Source: Aphrophora alni
Taxonomy: Eukaryota; Arthropoda; Insecta; Hemiptera; Aphrophoridae
NCBI GenBank assembly: GCA_963513935.1
Contig: OY740772.1
Span: forward strand, 16,214,098-16,278,097
DNA: 64,000 bases
Reading direction: 5' to 3'
Within the stretch, counting starts at the first letter, position 1, and every line of letters starts with the position of its first letter. Positions 1-11,664 of the stretch are shown piece by piece. The notes under the pieces were generated by a model that worked only from the letters and a program-made list of their open reading frames with translations, was not told the origin of the DNA and searched no databases. The position numbers and the translations under genes are program-made.

Positions 1-288
1 TTACTACTGTGTCACGGGCATTATTTATACAGAATGAGAGAGAAAGGGAGTGGCCTAAACCTATTTTACAACTTTCTAAATAGTAACCCGTTAACAAATG
101 CCTTAGATAATTATAAGTAACTGGTTCATTAACACTTTAAAATATAATAGAAATTGTGTTCAAGTTGAATTTTAATTTTACAACATCGCACAAATCAAGA
201 TCAATACTTAACAACAGACTAAAATTATACGTCATAATATAATGTATTTGTCAGTTATAACCCAGTGTACGAAGAATACTGTGATTTT

Positions 289-348
289 ACTGAATATTTG
301 CAATTTCTTTTACACGTAAAGTTTGCTCACCCTTCTTGCAACTCTCGC
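289..348 (+). repeat. Left arm of a 60-bp inverted repeat
   Basis: This segment is the reverse complement of 2248-2307. The inner 43 bases (306-348 against 2248-2290) match perfectly, and the outer 17 match with about four differences. Arms of this length, some 1.9 kb apart, look like the terminal inverted repeats of a DNA element spanning about 289-2307. I see no clear target-site duplication and no transposase ORF between the arms, so it could also be two copies of one repeat lying head to head. Confidence 0.7.
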
Positions 349-480
349 TTCAAAGAAGACATACAACTCAGGAGAGTCCCCACACATCCTCTACTTTCTT
401 CTCATTCACCCCGCCCTAGTCTTTTCACGTATTAAAGGACCAAGTCATCGATTATGTTCAACTTTTCCATGCAATAAATT
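318..480 (+). repeat. Dispersed family D, left segment
   Basis: This is similar to 55345-55480. Both share a C-rich stretch followed by a tract with CAGTCTTTTCAC or a close variant, then AAAGGAC and AAGTGATC-type words. It lies just inside the 289-348 inverted-repeat arm. No coding potential is seen. Confidence 0.5.
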
Positions 481-539
481 TTAATAAAAAGTATCAATGA
501 TGATTAAATGGAAAGTGTTTTTTTCTTGTTGTTTAAAGG

Positions 540-765
540 AGAAAACTTCATCGCCTTGTAAAGGAAAGAAGAAAAGGTTGTGCCCTCCAATACCCTGATA
601 GCATCAAAGTAAGAAGAGAACGAGAATTGGTGAAGAAAAGATGAAACAAGAGGAATCTAACGCTAGACTACATGAAAAAATGTACCCGGCTAGGTTATCT
701 CGGAATTGTCAACTCCGTAATCACTATAAAAGACCCCCAGAGGGAGGGAAGTAGTATTAATGTGT
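540..765 (+). repeat. Dispersed family B copy
   Basis: This is one of about ten copies of a roughly 200-bp repeat. The shared core reads, with variation, as CTCGAATACTCTAATAG, then GTCAGGGTCGGAAAAGAAC, AAGAGTTGGTCAAGAGA, AGGAATCTAACCCAAAACT and TGTAGATCCAGCTAG, and ends near CCCCTGAGG. This copy is diverged. I recognise no known family. It has neither a tRNA-like head nor obvious terminal repeats. Confidence 0.6.
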
Positions 766-1827
766 CCATATTTTCATATGTTTAATAAACTAAATGTTCC
801 GAATTAATACATTATCTCTGGAAACAATGTCTTGCGACTGTATGTTTGTATTGGTCTTAAATTTACAATTTCTTTGGATTAGGTGTAAATACACATTGTA
901 GCAACTTAACAGCCTTACAACTTAAATATTGCACACAGTTTCTCATTCATCTCCCCAAAACTAATTAAAATCAATAGAAAGTAAAAATTAACCACGGAAT
1001 CTGTCTTTTTCGCTTTAAAAAAAACAAAATACATTTTTTATTTTGTTTCTGTACGTCAAAGGAAAACTGAATTTTCGGTAAAAAAAACTAGTTAACATAA
1101 TATTTCTTGGTAATTGTTTACAATACCAAATATTATCCTAATAATATTATGGAATTTTGATAATTGTTAATAATAATATTATAATACATTGCCCAGAAAT
1201 ATACTGAAAATGAATATTTTCAAAATGGCGATAATATACTGGTGTATAATTTTTGTCACTAACTCAGTTATAGTCAGATCTACATAAGAAATTTAAGAAA
1301 ACATTTTGTTTCTCGTTAAAAAGAGGAATTTTTGTTTCTTGTAACTATTTTATAATTTCAATATATTCGATATTAAACCTTTTAAACGTCTGCCGTTTTC
1401 AAAAAGTACAAAATAAGTCATGGTTTACTAGTATAGTGATAAAAGGTCACATACATAATGCGTATACCAAATCTCCACTTAATAACGTATCGACTTCCAA
1501 AAAAATAATTATTTTTTTTAAACAAAAAATGGCCAACAGACGATAAATTCGAAGTGTTTCCGGGCTTATGTTTGTATAAACTTTTCTTCTCGTTGTTAGC
1601 TCTAGAACCAGCTCCAGAACAAATTTAAATGCAGAGAAACTATTTTCAGCCGGCGAGTATGTCAGCCTGTACAAAGGAAGTTTACCTTCCTTACGAACTA
1701 ATAATAATAATAATTTTCTGCTATCATATAAAATAGTTAATATAAATGTTAGTTTGTTTTGTAACAGTTTCAGCACTATAACTTTTATAATAACAAAATA
1801 AACAATATCAACTCACTCTAACGAAGG
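766..1827. other. AT-rich stretch with no recognisable gene
   Basis: This is AT-rich sequence with many short ORFs on both strands. None has a domain or motif I recognise. The longest, on the minus strand at 1447-1776, is leucine- and lysine-rich as expected from AT-rich noise. Confidence 0.6.
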
Positions 1828-2105
1828 AAGTGCTTAGCAGATGTCTGTGAGAGTTGCAGGGGTGGAGGGACAACGTGGGTGCAGAATGTACACAGTATAT
1901 TGGTTTTAATAAAACAAACACAATCAATCTTGTAATATATATAAGGATGAGTTTTTATAGCAACCCCAACTTAACATCATTCTTAATCTGTGTAGATATT
2001 ATATTTTTAGTTAAATATAATACAATATGCAGTCGCCATCTCGTATCGCTATTTTCCACTGAAATAATAAAACAGAAAAGGTCTTATTATACTTTAATAA
2101 TTTAA
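1828..2105 (+). repeat. Dispersed family D, right segment
   Basis: This is similar along its length to 53701-53975, which begins directly after the assembly gap. Shared words include GAGAGTTGCAGGGGTG, ACAGTATATTGGT and TATTATATTTTTAGTTAAAT, with substitutions. The 83-codon ORF in it is not preserved in the other copy, so I do not call it a gene. Confidence 0.65.
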
Positions 2106-2247
2106 AGTCTTACTTTTTTAATTGTATATAAATGCTAAGTTGAGAGAGAAATAAGTCAATTGATCAAATGGACAACTTGAAGTATTTAAGATAGCCAGAC
2201 GTACTTGGCTAAGAGTCCGGTGGGATCGAACCTTCATACAAGAATCT

Positions 2248-2307
2248 GCGAGAGTTGCAAGAAGGGTGAGCAAACTTTACGTGTAAAAGAACTTGTAATT
2301 ATTCAGT
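2248..2307 (-). repeat. Right arm of a 60-bp inverted repeat
   Basis: This is the partner of 289-348. The 43-base perfect core is 2248-2290. Perfect conservation of the core points either to a relatively recent insertion or to selection or gene conversion between the arms. Confidence 0.7.
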
Positions 2308-2455
2308 CAGTTTTATTAGCGTAGAATCAAGTCAATCAGTCACGATAGGGTCATTCTGGGTTCTTAGTGGTAATAAGATTAAAAATGTTTGTGTTAGTAT
2401 AAAACGAAGCTGAGAGAATGATAATCAGGTTTTAATAAATAATAATAAAGAAGCA

Positions 2456-2649
2456 TTAATTAACACACCTTATTTCAACTCGATACTAGTTCTTTATATT
2501 ATTGTAATGGCTACATGTTTCGCTGCCATAGGCAGGCTAACATTAACACTTTGTTCACAAAGACATATAAAAATCTCGGTAACGAAACATGTAGCCATTA
2601 CTATAATATAAAGAACTACTATCGACTTGAAATGAAGTATGTTAATTAA
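2456..2649. mobile_element. 194-bp palindromic MITE-like element
   Basis: The arms 2456-2527 and 2578-2649 are 72 bases each. They are inverted copies of one another at roughly 88-90 percent identity and flank a loop of about 50 bases. Both ends begin with TTAATTAAC read inward. The whole element could fold into one long hairpin. No ORF and no certain target duplication are visible. The structure fits a non-autonomous fold-back MITE. Confidence 0.65.
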
Positions 2650-3039
2650 GTTAGTTCTGAGGCAAAACAATGAATATAATAAGCATTAACTGTCCACTAG
2701 TTTATTTATTTAAAAGTGAAAGAACGCATGCAGAAATCCTAGTAAAATGAATTATCCTAACAATTGCCTATAAAAGTGTCTTACGAAAAAATAGTTAATT
2801 TTTGAAAACTACTCTGTTAAATCCTGGAGCCTTGTTTACATAAACGTGGTTAATTTCTAATTACTACGGTGTAAACACATGCATTGACTTTTTAAACATC
2901 CATTCTAAAAACTTGTATAACTTTGAATACACTATTTTGGCATAAAAACACAATTTTACAATTCAAATTTCAATGATCTACTAAACGAAGAAAAACTTAA
3001 ATTGGCCTAATTAGACTAAAAGTAAAATCATTAAACCTT

Positions 3040-3205
3040 ACCGAGTATGCAAAGTATAGGGTCAGTTTGCTAAGCGTCGATATTTCACGTTTTATGATCT
3101 CATTAAACTGAAAAATAATTCCGACAAGCCGTCGTCGTTGTCGTCTATACGTAAGAAAGATAAAAGCTACGAAAATTAGGAAAGGCACATAAAATATGGC
3201 GTTAC
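3040..3205 (+). repeat. Dispersed family A, 5' part (interrupted copy)
   Basis: This contains the family's CGTCGTCGTTGTCGTC block followed by ACG and a purine-rich stretch ending near AAAGGCACATAAAAT. The same order occurs at about 6100, 15060, 45270 and 61150-61890. The copy is broken near 3205 and resumes near 3735, so the intervening 0.5 kb looks like a later insertion. Confidence 0.55.
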
Positions 3206-3734
3206 CGTTTCCACTTCTTTTGACCAGCTGGAAGCTCCGGCTGGCTGGAGACCGGGTACACTTTAGCCGAATCTTGTCAGGATGGGCCAAGGAGTCGGGT
3301 TAGGACGCTAATGAACGCACGCAACGCAAGTTAAATTTAATGTTATCTTTTATTTTAGCGCCGAATTACAAGAATACAGAAATAATTATAATTTATAAAA
3401 AAGACATAACGGCTAGATAAAGCCTTAATATTGGCCGAAAAGCATGCCGATTAATTATATAGCACGTGGCCGAAAATGGACCACCCTTGTCTCGTAGCGG
3501 TCTGCCGTTCAACTTCCTTCTCGCGGCTCTCGGAACAGACTCTCGCTCGGCTCGCTGGTTCAAACCCTCCACTCCTCGTCTCTCCCCCCCCCCCCTTCTT
3601 CGTAAGCTTGCACTGCTCAACAAAATTGCAAGTGCCAATTGATATTTTATTATTAAGAATCCCTTCCCATTACATCCAATTTTATACTTATTATAGTTTT
3701 TATTTGGTGGGCTCCTTGGCTGGGCCACATGGTA
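3206..3734. other. GC-richer insertion splitting a family A copy
   Basis: This segment separates two parts of one family A copy. It is GC-richer than its surroundings and includes a run of about 14 C near 3585. ORFs on both strands here (94 and 111 codons) have no recognisable motif. It could be a small unidentified element, but I found no convincing terminal repeats or poly(A). Confidence 0.35.
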
Positions 3735-4790
3735 CAGGAGACTACAGTGTTCTCATATAGAAGAACCCTATTGAAAGACATAAAAATCGATACAGAAATG
3801 TCATAATGGCGGCCATTTTAAACAGTTTTTGCCCATATCCAGATTGTTATTCAACTTCTAACGCAATAAATTAAATAAAAATATGGAGATTTTAATTCTG
3901 AATGTAATGGTACCAACCTCCAGCTCTGTATGATGATGAATTGTTAAAAATGTAACTCTGAGCTTCCAAGAAAATGTAATATTCGTAAAGTCACAAAGCT
4001 CCGTCACCAAGAGGATACTTTTTAATATACACCTCAATGGCGGACATTTTTAAACAGTTTTTTTATTCATATCTCGTGTGCTATTCAAATAATAATACAA
4101 TAAAATAATAACATTTTGAAGAAGTGTACTACTACATACTATCAACCCTACTATGATCATAAATATCGAAGTTAATGTCGAACCGTGACTATTATGGAAA
4201 ATGTGATATATGTAGAGTTCCAAGACAAGACAGGGCTGTTATATTTTGATTAGAGGCTCCTTCTTACACATGTATAGCTCCGAGGCCCGTTGATTCTTTC
4301 TCGACGTGAAAAACGTAGTGATATTTACATTTACGAGTTTTAAAACCTGTGTAACAACTGTTTAAAACAAACTTTCCCTATTCCTTGCAACTGAATACTA
4401 CCAACGCAATTTAACATTTTCTACAAGAGACATTTTTTTAAATAAAAAAGTGGAGATTTTTTAATATACAAGGCCTGTCAGGATCTTGCTGATACTAAGG
4501 AAGTAGTGATATGCATTATAAAATATACGGTTGAGAAAATCTGTGTAATAAATATTTTAAACAAACTTACATTATTTTGGATAAGACTCCTTTATCTACC
4601 AATACAAATTTCCTACAATGCCTGTAAAAACTTTTGGAAATTACATTTATATGATCTGCTTGTATTAAATTGTATGATTGGTCTGGGTAAGTAATATGAT
4701 GGCCCACATTCACTTGTTGAGGAATGTTAACAACTTCAACGCAAATCCGTGAAGATGGATTCAGTGAATCTTAGAAGGAAGGGTTTACAG
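3735..4790 (+). repeat. Dispersed family A copy with internal partial duplication
   Basis: This shows the family signature in order: a block with ATGGCGGCCATTTTAAACAG, a 'catatct...attcaact' block, AATGGTACCAACC, and an AAGAAAATGTGATATTCGTA-like block. It ends in a 'gtatgattggtctgggtaagta' block near 4690. The part from the GGCGGCCATTTT word to the AAAATGTGATAT word occurs twice (about 3805-4028 and 4031-4270), so this copy has an internal tandem duplication or a nested second copy. Confidence 0.6.
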
Positions 4791-4930
4791 CAAACAAGAA
4801 AATTTAATATAAATAAATTCTGTCAAAATCAATTAATTCTAAATAATTAAATATAAGGTGAATAATATATCTGTACAATTATTTATATTTAAACCAACCC
4901 AGTTATTCTACTGAATATTTAAATTTTTCT

Positions 4931-5276
4931 CACCGTTGTCTAGGTAACTTAGAATTCTGTCTCATCCTTTATACCAATCATAGAAATCTAATTGAATTTT
5001 CTCCTCCCTATATCTCTCCTTACAAATAGTTGATTGTAACAAGAAGAGATGGTTTTGCAAAGTTATCAATTTAAAGTTGTTCTCACTTCTTATAGTCTAT
5101 TAACTTTTTTCAACACATTCTATTCAATGCAAACAGACATTTGAAATTCCCAACTGTAGTTGCACTATATAATTGAGTTTCTAATGTTTTCTCTTGAAGG
5201 CATTTTTATCACAAGTAAAGCAACGATTTAGAAAGTTTTTACCTAGGTCTTGTATAAGCAAACGGGTTTATTTATT

Positions 5277-5321
<45 letters not shown>

Positions 5322-5880
5322 GAACGAGTGTATAGTTTGCTATCATTGGTGTATATACAAACTAATACATTAACTTTCAAGAATATAAATAAATTATAGT
5401 TAACAAATGATAAAACAAGGTTATAAAAGTGAATACACAAACATAGCCTTATAGTCTAGGGCAAAGTTAGAAACTGAACCTAAACCTGTATCCTAAAACA
5501 GGAACTAGGGTCTAAAGTTGAGTTTTGTTTTTGTAAACTACTGTATTGGTCTGAATAAAAACGAAATTTGTGTAAAAATTTGATTATTTCACACAAAAAC
5601 ATATTTTTCTTTTTACAGAGTAACAAGAAAAAAGAAGAAAATGCAGCTATTGTTTCGTCGCCTTGTAAATGCTTCAGGACTTAAGTACTTGAGAAGACAC
5701 AAGACTTATGATCAAGTAGGCACCGAGACAATGCCTACTTATGTTACAATACATTTAGGTGGCAGTGGTAGTCAGACAACTTTATCACAACGATCGATAA
5801 CTGGACTATGACTATGTGGCGGCTGTTCTCCTGTTGTATTTTTCCCCTTCAAACATGGCTGTATATTCAGGGTGTTTTAA
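4931..5880 (-). repeat. Diverged inverted copy of family C
   Basis: Read on the minus strand, this matches the 950-bp unit found between TTAGG arrays at 57828-58780 and 59309-60261. Shared landmarks include AAGAAGAGATGGTTTTGCAAA (reverse-complemented in the others), a 'ggcattgtgtcttctcaagtact'-like block, and the 'aggtggcagtggtagtcagaca' block. This copy is substantially diverged and lacks flanking TTAGG. It also carries an insertion of about 200 bp next to an expanded poly-T tract. Confidence 0.75.
5278..5319. repeat. Poly-T tract (42 T)
   Basis: This is an uninterrupted run of T inside the family C copy. The related copies have only a 10-base A run at the same place. The bases just to the right (about 5320-5525) have no counterpart in the other copies. 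That would fit a poly(A)-tailed insertion on the minus strand, or simple slippage plus an unrelated insertion. Confidence 0.8.
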
Positions 5881-5959
5881 AATCAGTCTGCTAAACATTG
5901 GGAAATAACATATTTTCAAATTAATTGTTTGTTTTTATCTATCTCTTTGTCTTTTTTCT

Positions 5960-6560
5960 TCGTTTACTTGCCATTCACAAAGTATAGGGCGTATTTGATA
6001 ATCGCAAAACCAACTGCTTTTTGACTGACCTTTTTGACTGACCTCTTTTTATGGCCTTCGTAAATCGTAAAAGTGAATTACGACATTCCATCCGACTGTC
6101 GTCGAAATTGTTATCGTTGAAGTGGTTGTCGTCCGTACGTAGGCACAATGTAGTGTTCCTATATTGAACCCTATTTCAATTCAGAAAAATTAAATTAAAA
6201 ATAGCCGAAGGATCCTCCTTCACATATATACATCTTCGAGGCCACAAACGAGGAGACACTGATAAGAGCGAAGCGAGTCTACAACGCCCGTTAACGCTTA
6301 GCCGACGTCAATAAAGCAATGACATCCACAGTTAAGAGGTTCAGAAAACTGTGTAACAGCTGTTTCAAATAAACTTACTCTACTGGATACCCCTTGAACT
6401 ACAAATACAATTTAACATTTCGTACAAGGTCCAAGGCACTACTTTCGGATAATTACATTTAGAAGAATATGTTTAAATCACTCTGTGTGATGGGGCTGGG
6501 TAAGTACCATGATGGCGCCCAATAATTTGTCTCTCTTTTTTGTCCTTTTTACCAGTTAAA
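5960..6560 (+). repeat. Dispersed family A copy
   Basis: This contains the GTCGTCCGTACG block, the GAGCGAAGCGAG block near 6270, the 'gccgacgtcaataaagcaatgaca' block, and a 'tgtgatggggctgggtaagta' block near 6490. The middle AATGGTACCAACC part is missing. Confidence 0.6.
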
Positions 6561-6579
6561 ATTCAACCTCTGTTTATTG

Positions 6580-7300
6580 ATTGATCTTTACATTTCATGT
6601 CACAAGAAACTGCAATAGATATTTTCGCATGCAGTCCGTCCGTCGTCGTTGTCGTCTGTACTCAAGGACGATAGCGCCTAATAAAACAATTAAGTTAGAA
6701 ACAAGAAATTTGGTATCGGGGACTATAGGTGTACTCATAAAAGAATCTAAAGTAATTAAAAATTGTCGAATTGAAAAATTCAAAATGGCTAACATTTTAA
6801 ATAGTTTTTAAATTTTTAACACCCTAAATTAGCTACCAATTATTCTTGTAAATGTATCAACCTCACCTCTCTACTAAGACAGAAGCCAATTTATGGTTAA
6901 AATGTAATTTCAAACCCTGATCTAACAAGAAATCTGTAGTTCCGAGATTCGGCAGAGACAACTCACTAACACGAGTGCAACGATAAGAAGCACATCTTCG
7001 ATGACCGCCAAAGCTGAAACACTGACACGAGCGAAGCGAGTAGAGGCTTTGAATAAATACATATCTACGAGCCCCATTAGAGTCTACCCAACTCAAGATA
7101 GTAACGATATACACAATTACGAGGTTCAAACAAACTTACAATACTGGGCGAGATCCCTTGATCTAGTAATAGGCTACAAATTAATATTTCCAACATGGCA
7201 GAAGAAACCAACTTTTAGGTATTACATTTAGAGGATCTGCTTGTATTACTGTACATTGTATGATGGATGTAGGCAACTACTATGACATAGAGTTTAACAT
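6580..7300 (+). repeat. Dispersed family A copy
   Basis: This is a second copy in direct tandem with the previous one. Landmarks are CGTCGTCGTTGTCGTC (about 6640), an AACATTTTAAATAG block, ACACGAGCGAAGCGAGTAGA (about 7025), and a 'ttgtatgatggatgtaggcaact' block near 7256. Two short ORFs lie here (88 and 76 codons, on opposite strands). They simply follow the repeat and are not preserved in other copies. Confidence 0.65.
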
Positions 7301-7349
7301 ATTTTGTATAGTTAGAATGTTTTGTGAACACGAATGATTTCAAGATATT

Positions 7350-8443
7350 CAGGGTGATTTTTAAGTATGAAAACGCCTTTATAGTGAATATCTTAGAGGA
7401 ACTTGAGGCCAGAAACAAATGCTGACCTTAGTAGCTTTAAATATTATACTTTTTTCTAGGTTTGAAATTTTTGTCCGCCATCTTGGATCGGCAATATTGA
7501 ATCAAACTTCATTTTTTTAAATAGGATAGTGGACACGTGATGCTTGATTTTTATGTAAAATTTGACAAGGAAAGCGATGTTGAAAGCAGTTTTTCGATAA
7601 ATACCTTTGTTTTTAAGTTAGAGCATTCAAATTTTCAATAACGGAAAAATCGCGTTAGCAATTAAACAGGATAAAATGTGCGGTCGAAACTTTTCTATTA
7701 TATTTTTTCTTTAGAATACATCTAATAACAAACATTATGATAATGATAATAAACAATAACTTATAATTAACAACACAACTACAAATTAAATGTCAACTGT
7801 TAATATTGACTTTAAATATAACAATATTTAACTTTAAAATTTAAATAAATGTTTTCGATCTTACATTACTAATACAATAAATTCTACATTAAATGTTCAA
7901 AGTGCTTTCCCTTTACAGATTGGCAATGACCTAATCTCAACTAATATCCGTTTATGAAAGTAGGCTTAGTTTAAATCAATTTACATCAGCTGTTTGCATT
8001 ACGTTACAACAATGCACCTTATTAACTCTTCTATTCGCCTGTAAAATTAATCTGCAATGGTTCAACATTGTTTTCTAGTTCGTTACAGGGGAAATATAAT
8101 AGACAAGTTTTGAAGTTGCATTTTATCCGGTTTCATTACTAACGCGTTTTTTCAGTCGTTGCAACTTTGAATGCTTATAACTTAAAAACGAAGCCATTTA
8201 TCGAAATAGGACTTTCAAAATTGTTTTTCTTGCAAACCTTTACATGAAATCATGTATCACATATCCATCTTCCTATTTAACAAAGAAGGTTTGATTCAAT
8301 ATGGCGTATCAAAGACGGCGGGGAAATTTAAAACCTTATAAAAAGTTTAATGATTTAACTACGTAGGTCCCCATTTGTTTTTGCCTCCAAATACCTTTCA
8401 TTTATCCAATATAAACCTATTTCCACACTTAAAAATTACCTTG
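7350..8443. mobile_element. Fold-back element with arms of about 370 bp
   Basis: The left arm (about 7350-7720) and right arm (about 8060-8443) are inverted copies of each other. The ends read CAGGGTGATTTTTAAG on the left and CAAGGTAATTTTTAAG on the right, read inward. Arms share a 'gtccgccatcttggatcg...attgaatcaaac' block and a block ending in 'aaaaatcgcgttag'. The centre is AT-rich, with no ORF. A single arm of the same family stands alone at 41897-42260. This resembles a non-autonomous DNA element with very long terminal inverted repeats; its superfamily is uncertain. Confidence 0.7.
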
Positions 8444-9560
8444 TAGATAGAGAGAGTATTCCATGCTTTTGTTGTGGATGGACAGTCAAACTATTTTATG
8501 TACAACAATCCAAGTACTAATACTATTGATACTAACTTAGAATCTAGTCACGTGTGCAAAACGTGAAATCGATTGTCCCCTGTGATACTCACGTTCCTCT
8601 CTATCCCTAAGGATTGTATTGGACAAGTAAAACACGTCAGGATTAAACCTGATACATTTAGCTTTAGAGTTTCCCCTCAAGAGTTAAGGGCGTACAAAAA
8701 TGTTATTGTAAGCTCCGAAATTGTATTACAGTTATTTAGATTACACTCACGTCATTACATTAGCACATGTATAAAGAAAGTTATGTGATGGGTGGATGTG
8801 TTTTGGATGTATCATCTTATGTGTCGTGGTTTTTGAATAGGTGTTTGTTTTTTTTAAATCTTTTTCGACTTTCTGTCTTGCACTGCATTTTTCATACAGA
8901 TTAAAAAAAAGTCTTGCAACCCTTACGTAATGTAAACTTCTAACCTTCTTTATACCTTATAGGGTACGATTTTTCACTTTTTAAGGGGGATTGAGACGAA
9001 CCTTAATTTTTTCAAATGAAAAAACCCCATCGTATCATTTTGAAGGGCATATAAAAGGTTAAAATTTTAGTGGCTTGGAGAAGTCTCTACGATAACTCTA
9101 CCAGGAAGTATAAGGGAAAGAAGTAAAATTTTTACTGTGTTCTATTTGACATGAACATTAAATGGAAAAAAACTAAATTCTGATAAAAAAATTTAGCAGC
9201 GGACTTATTTAATTAAATGAAACCCCTTCGAAACCCCTATTTTTGGAGGAGGGGATTATTTTTTTTGAAAAAAAAAAAGACTCCACTTTTGGTCATTTAA
9301 ACATTCCTTGAAGTAAATCTTGTTATTTACACTTGTTCAAAAATTAATGGGGGGGGACTTTTGGGACACAATGTATATGTGGAGATTTATTTATTTTTGT
9401 TTTGAATAATTAATTGCTCTCCGTACGAAATAGGATTATATTATTTGAATAATGTATATTAACTAATTAACTAATGTTCAAACTTAAAAATAGAGAATTC
9501 TTTTTCTGTTATGGGAGGGGGGAGGGTGTTGCGTGATCTGCCACTATTGATGACGGATGG
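8444..9560. other. No gene recognised
   Basis: AT-rich sequence with several homopolymer runs. The short plus-strand ORF at 8573-8788 has no recognised motif and no sign of a gene structure around it. Confidence 0.5.
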
Positions 9561-9561
9561 G

Positions 9562-9828
9562 GTGTGTTGAACTCTAGATGACAGTTTTCTAATGAGCTTT
9601 CCCCACAACAAGAATGTTTTGAGAATTAATCTCACGCTATTAAGCGAAACTGTTTGTAGACTATGCTGCGGGACGAGTGAAGGAACCGCAAGTCACGTAT
9701 CTTCGATTGTGAGGTTCTTGCATGTAAGAGGTATAGGGTCTTTAGCTTTCAAACTCCTGGTGAACTCATTGGAAGAGCTAGAGAGTAGACTAGTAAAACT
9801 GGTAAAGGAGACTAATCTACTGGAGTAG
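9562..9828 (+). pseudogene. LINE C-terminal zinc-knuckle fragment
   Basis: The reading frame runs into a 78-codon ORF from 9592. It shows the end of a non-LTR retrotransposon polyprotein: a GHNKxRxxL-like segment (seen as PHNKNVLRINL), then VCRLCCGTSEGTASH with the C-x2-C and H of the zinc knuckle, and a tail of the 'ELESRLVKLVKETNLLE' kind. In related elements this tail follows the reverse transcriptase and RNase H domains. Here everything upstream is missing, and the last cysteine of the knuckle (expected in the VSSIV stretch) is lost. It is a 5'-truncated dead copy on the plus strand. The clade cannot be fixed from this piece; a Jockey- or R1-like origin is likely. Confidence 0.7.
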
Positions 9829-9839
9829 AATTAGAGGTT

Positions 9840-11400
9840 TAGTTGCACAAGTGACCAATAGTCACAGTGTCAGAAACCGGTTTTAAACCCCCCCCCCTCC
9901 ACTTCATATAAATTTAGAACTTCCTTACAGACACTCAGGAAACATTTAATTAAGAAACACTATCCCTTTACACTAAGACATCCCTTAACCAAAATCACAT
10001 TTATGAACATTCCCTTTCCCTAACTAAGTTGTCCTTTATAAAGGAGCGGTTAAAAGAACTAAGTCAAAATATCAATTACGTCATCAATAATTACAATTCA
10101 GAATTCAATTAATCGCTCCAGATAATTGTACAAATTGCTAAACAGCTGTATTCTACCGTATGCTAGCACGTTTTTATTCATTTGACGATGAATTTACAAT
10201 CACAAGGATCATTTTTTAATCTAGAAAAAGATTGATTAAAAATATAAAACATGGATTGAGAGTAAAAGCACATACAGTGTAATGTTGAAGTAATAAAATG
10301 ATATTTGATTGAAAACCAATAAATCATTTGGCTGTAATTGTGTACCATCAAAAAGAATGTTTGCCAATTTCGTTTCTTCACCAATAATACTGTGTACAAT
10401 GTCTCTATTTTCTGTTACTGTTACACCATGAAAGTGAAGTTACGTATGTAAAACGAATGATCGTTAAAGGAGGCCTAAGAAAGCACAGTAAAGGAGACCT
10501 TTAAACAAAGGAAATCCTAAGGAATGCTCATAAATCCCTTTTCATCGAAATGTTGTTTAGTATTTTTTTAATTGAACAGATAACGTGTACATTCATTTTG
10601 TGATATAATAATATACTGTTTTTATTAATTGATGCACTTTTTATATATAAACATAAACGCACACAAATTTTACTACATGTGCCTACATGTGAACATAATG
10701 AGACCTTTTTCTTAATTCTAATAATTAATTAATATTCTTTTACTAATCCCCACCTACATTGCCAAGCCTGTTGGACATATTTAGCGAGACACAACCACTC
10801 CCTCCCATTTAGATATTGACCGCGAATTCCTCCCTAGATAAAGTGACTTTGCCGAACCATTGTTACCAAATATATCTTAATGTGGGACAACTTACTAAAG
10901 ATGGAAGACTGTACATTCGCTATTATCATAGACGCTTTCTACCCATAACCTAAATTTTTTTTTTTTTTTTTCATATTTCACGAATCAAAGAAATGGTAAA
11001 AATTATCGAGTCTCTCAAGTAAGCTTTATCCAAGTAATTACATCCAAGCCAGATGTTTACCTGTCTGTTTACTATCATAGAGATCTTACAACCATCCACA
11101 ACCCAAGTTTCTCTACTCTAGGTGAAAGTTAGAACGGGAACACATGGTTTGTTATAAGGATGCTCCAGATAATCGTGAGTACAGTATCCTCAAGGTAGGA
11201 ATGTGTGGAGTGAAAAGTAAAAGAGGGGTGACACACTTTGTTTGTTGCGTTTACTTTCAGCGGTACAATCTCAATTAAAAAATATAGACCCCAAATGCTT
11301 CTGTGTACCCTACTTTCGTTTCTTTTATCGGTGTAAATAAGAATAAAACGTTTACTAAAGACTGTCACGAAGTTGTAAATTTAGGAATTAAATGTAGCTA
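9840..11400. other. No gene recognised
   Basis: AT-rich sequence with poly-C near 9890 and poly-T near 10958. Two minus-strand ORFs of 73 and 79 codons (10178-10399 and 11129-11368) carry no motif I can name. I see no repeats beyond homopolymers. Confidence 0.5.
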
Positions 11401-11664
11401 AGCAGTAATTTGCGTACCGAGTTTTCTTGGAATGGGTTGTACCGTCAAGTCAGGCTAGGGAAGCAAGTAGAAGGGAGGACACGCCCCTTACACCACACAC
11501 TATCCTAGTCTGAGGCTACTGTAATTGGTTTGGACCTGCGCACTTTCTGCAGGTAGACTTGACCAAGGATACTGGGCTCTCGTATCGTCAACTATCAATA
11601 CCAGTTCTTCCTCCAGGACTGACGCCCTAACTCTTCTCACCTAGAAAATCTCAATCCCATTGCC

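Noticed and set aside
2195..2240. B-box-like GGTTCGATCCC on the minus strand
   Set aside because: No A box at the right distance and no body repeated elsewhere; it could be chance.
3540..3580. B-box-like GGTTCAAACCC in the GC-rich insertion
   Set aside because: No A box upstream; not enough for a Pol III element.
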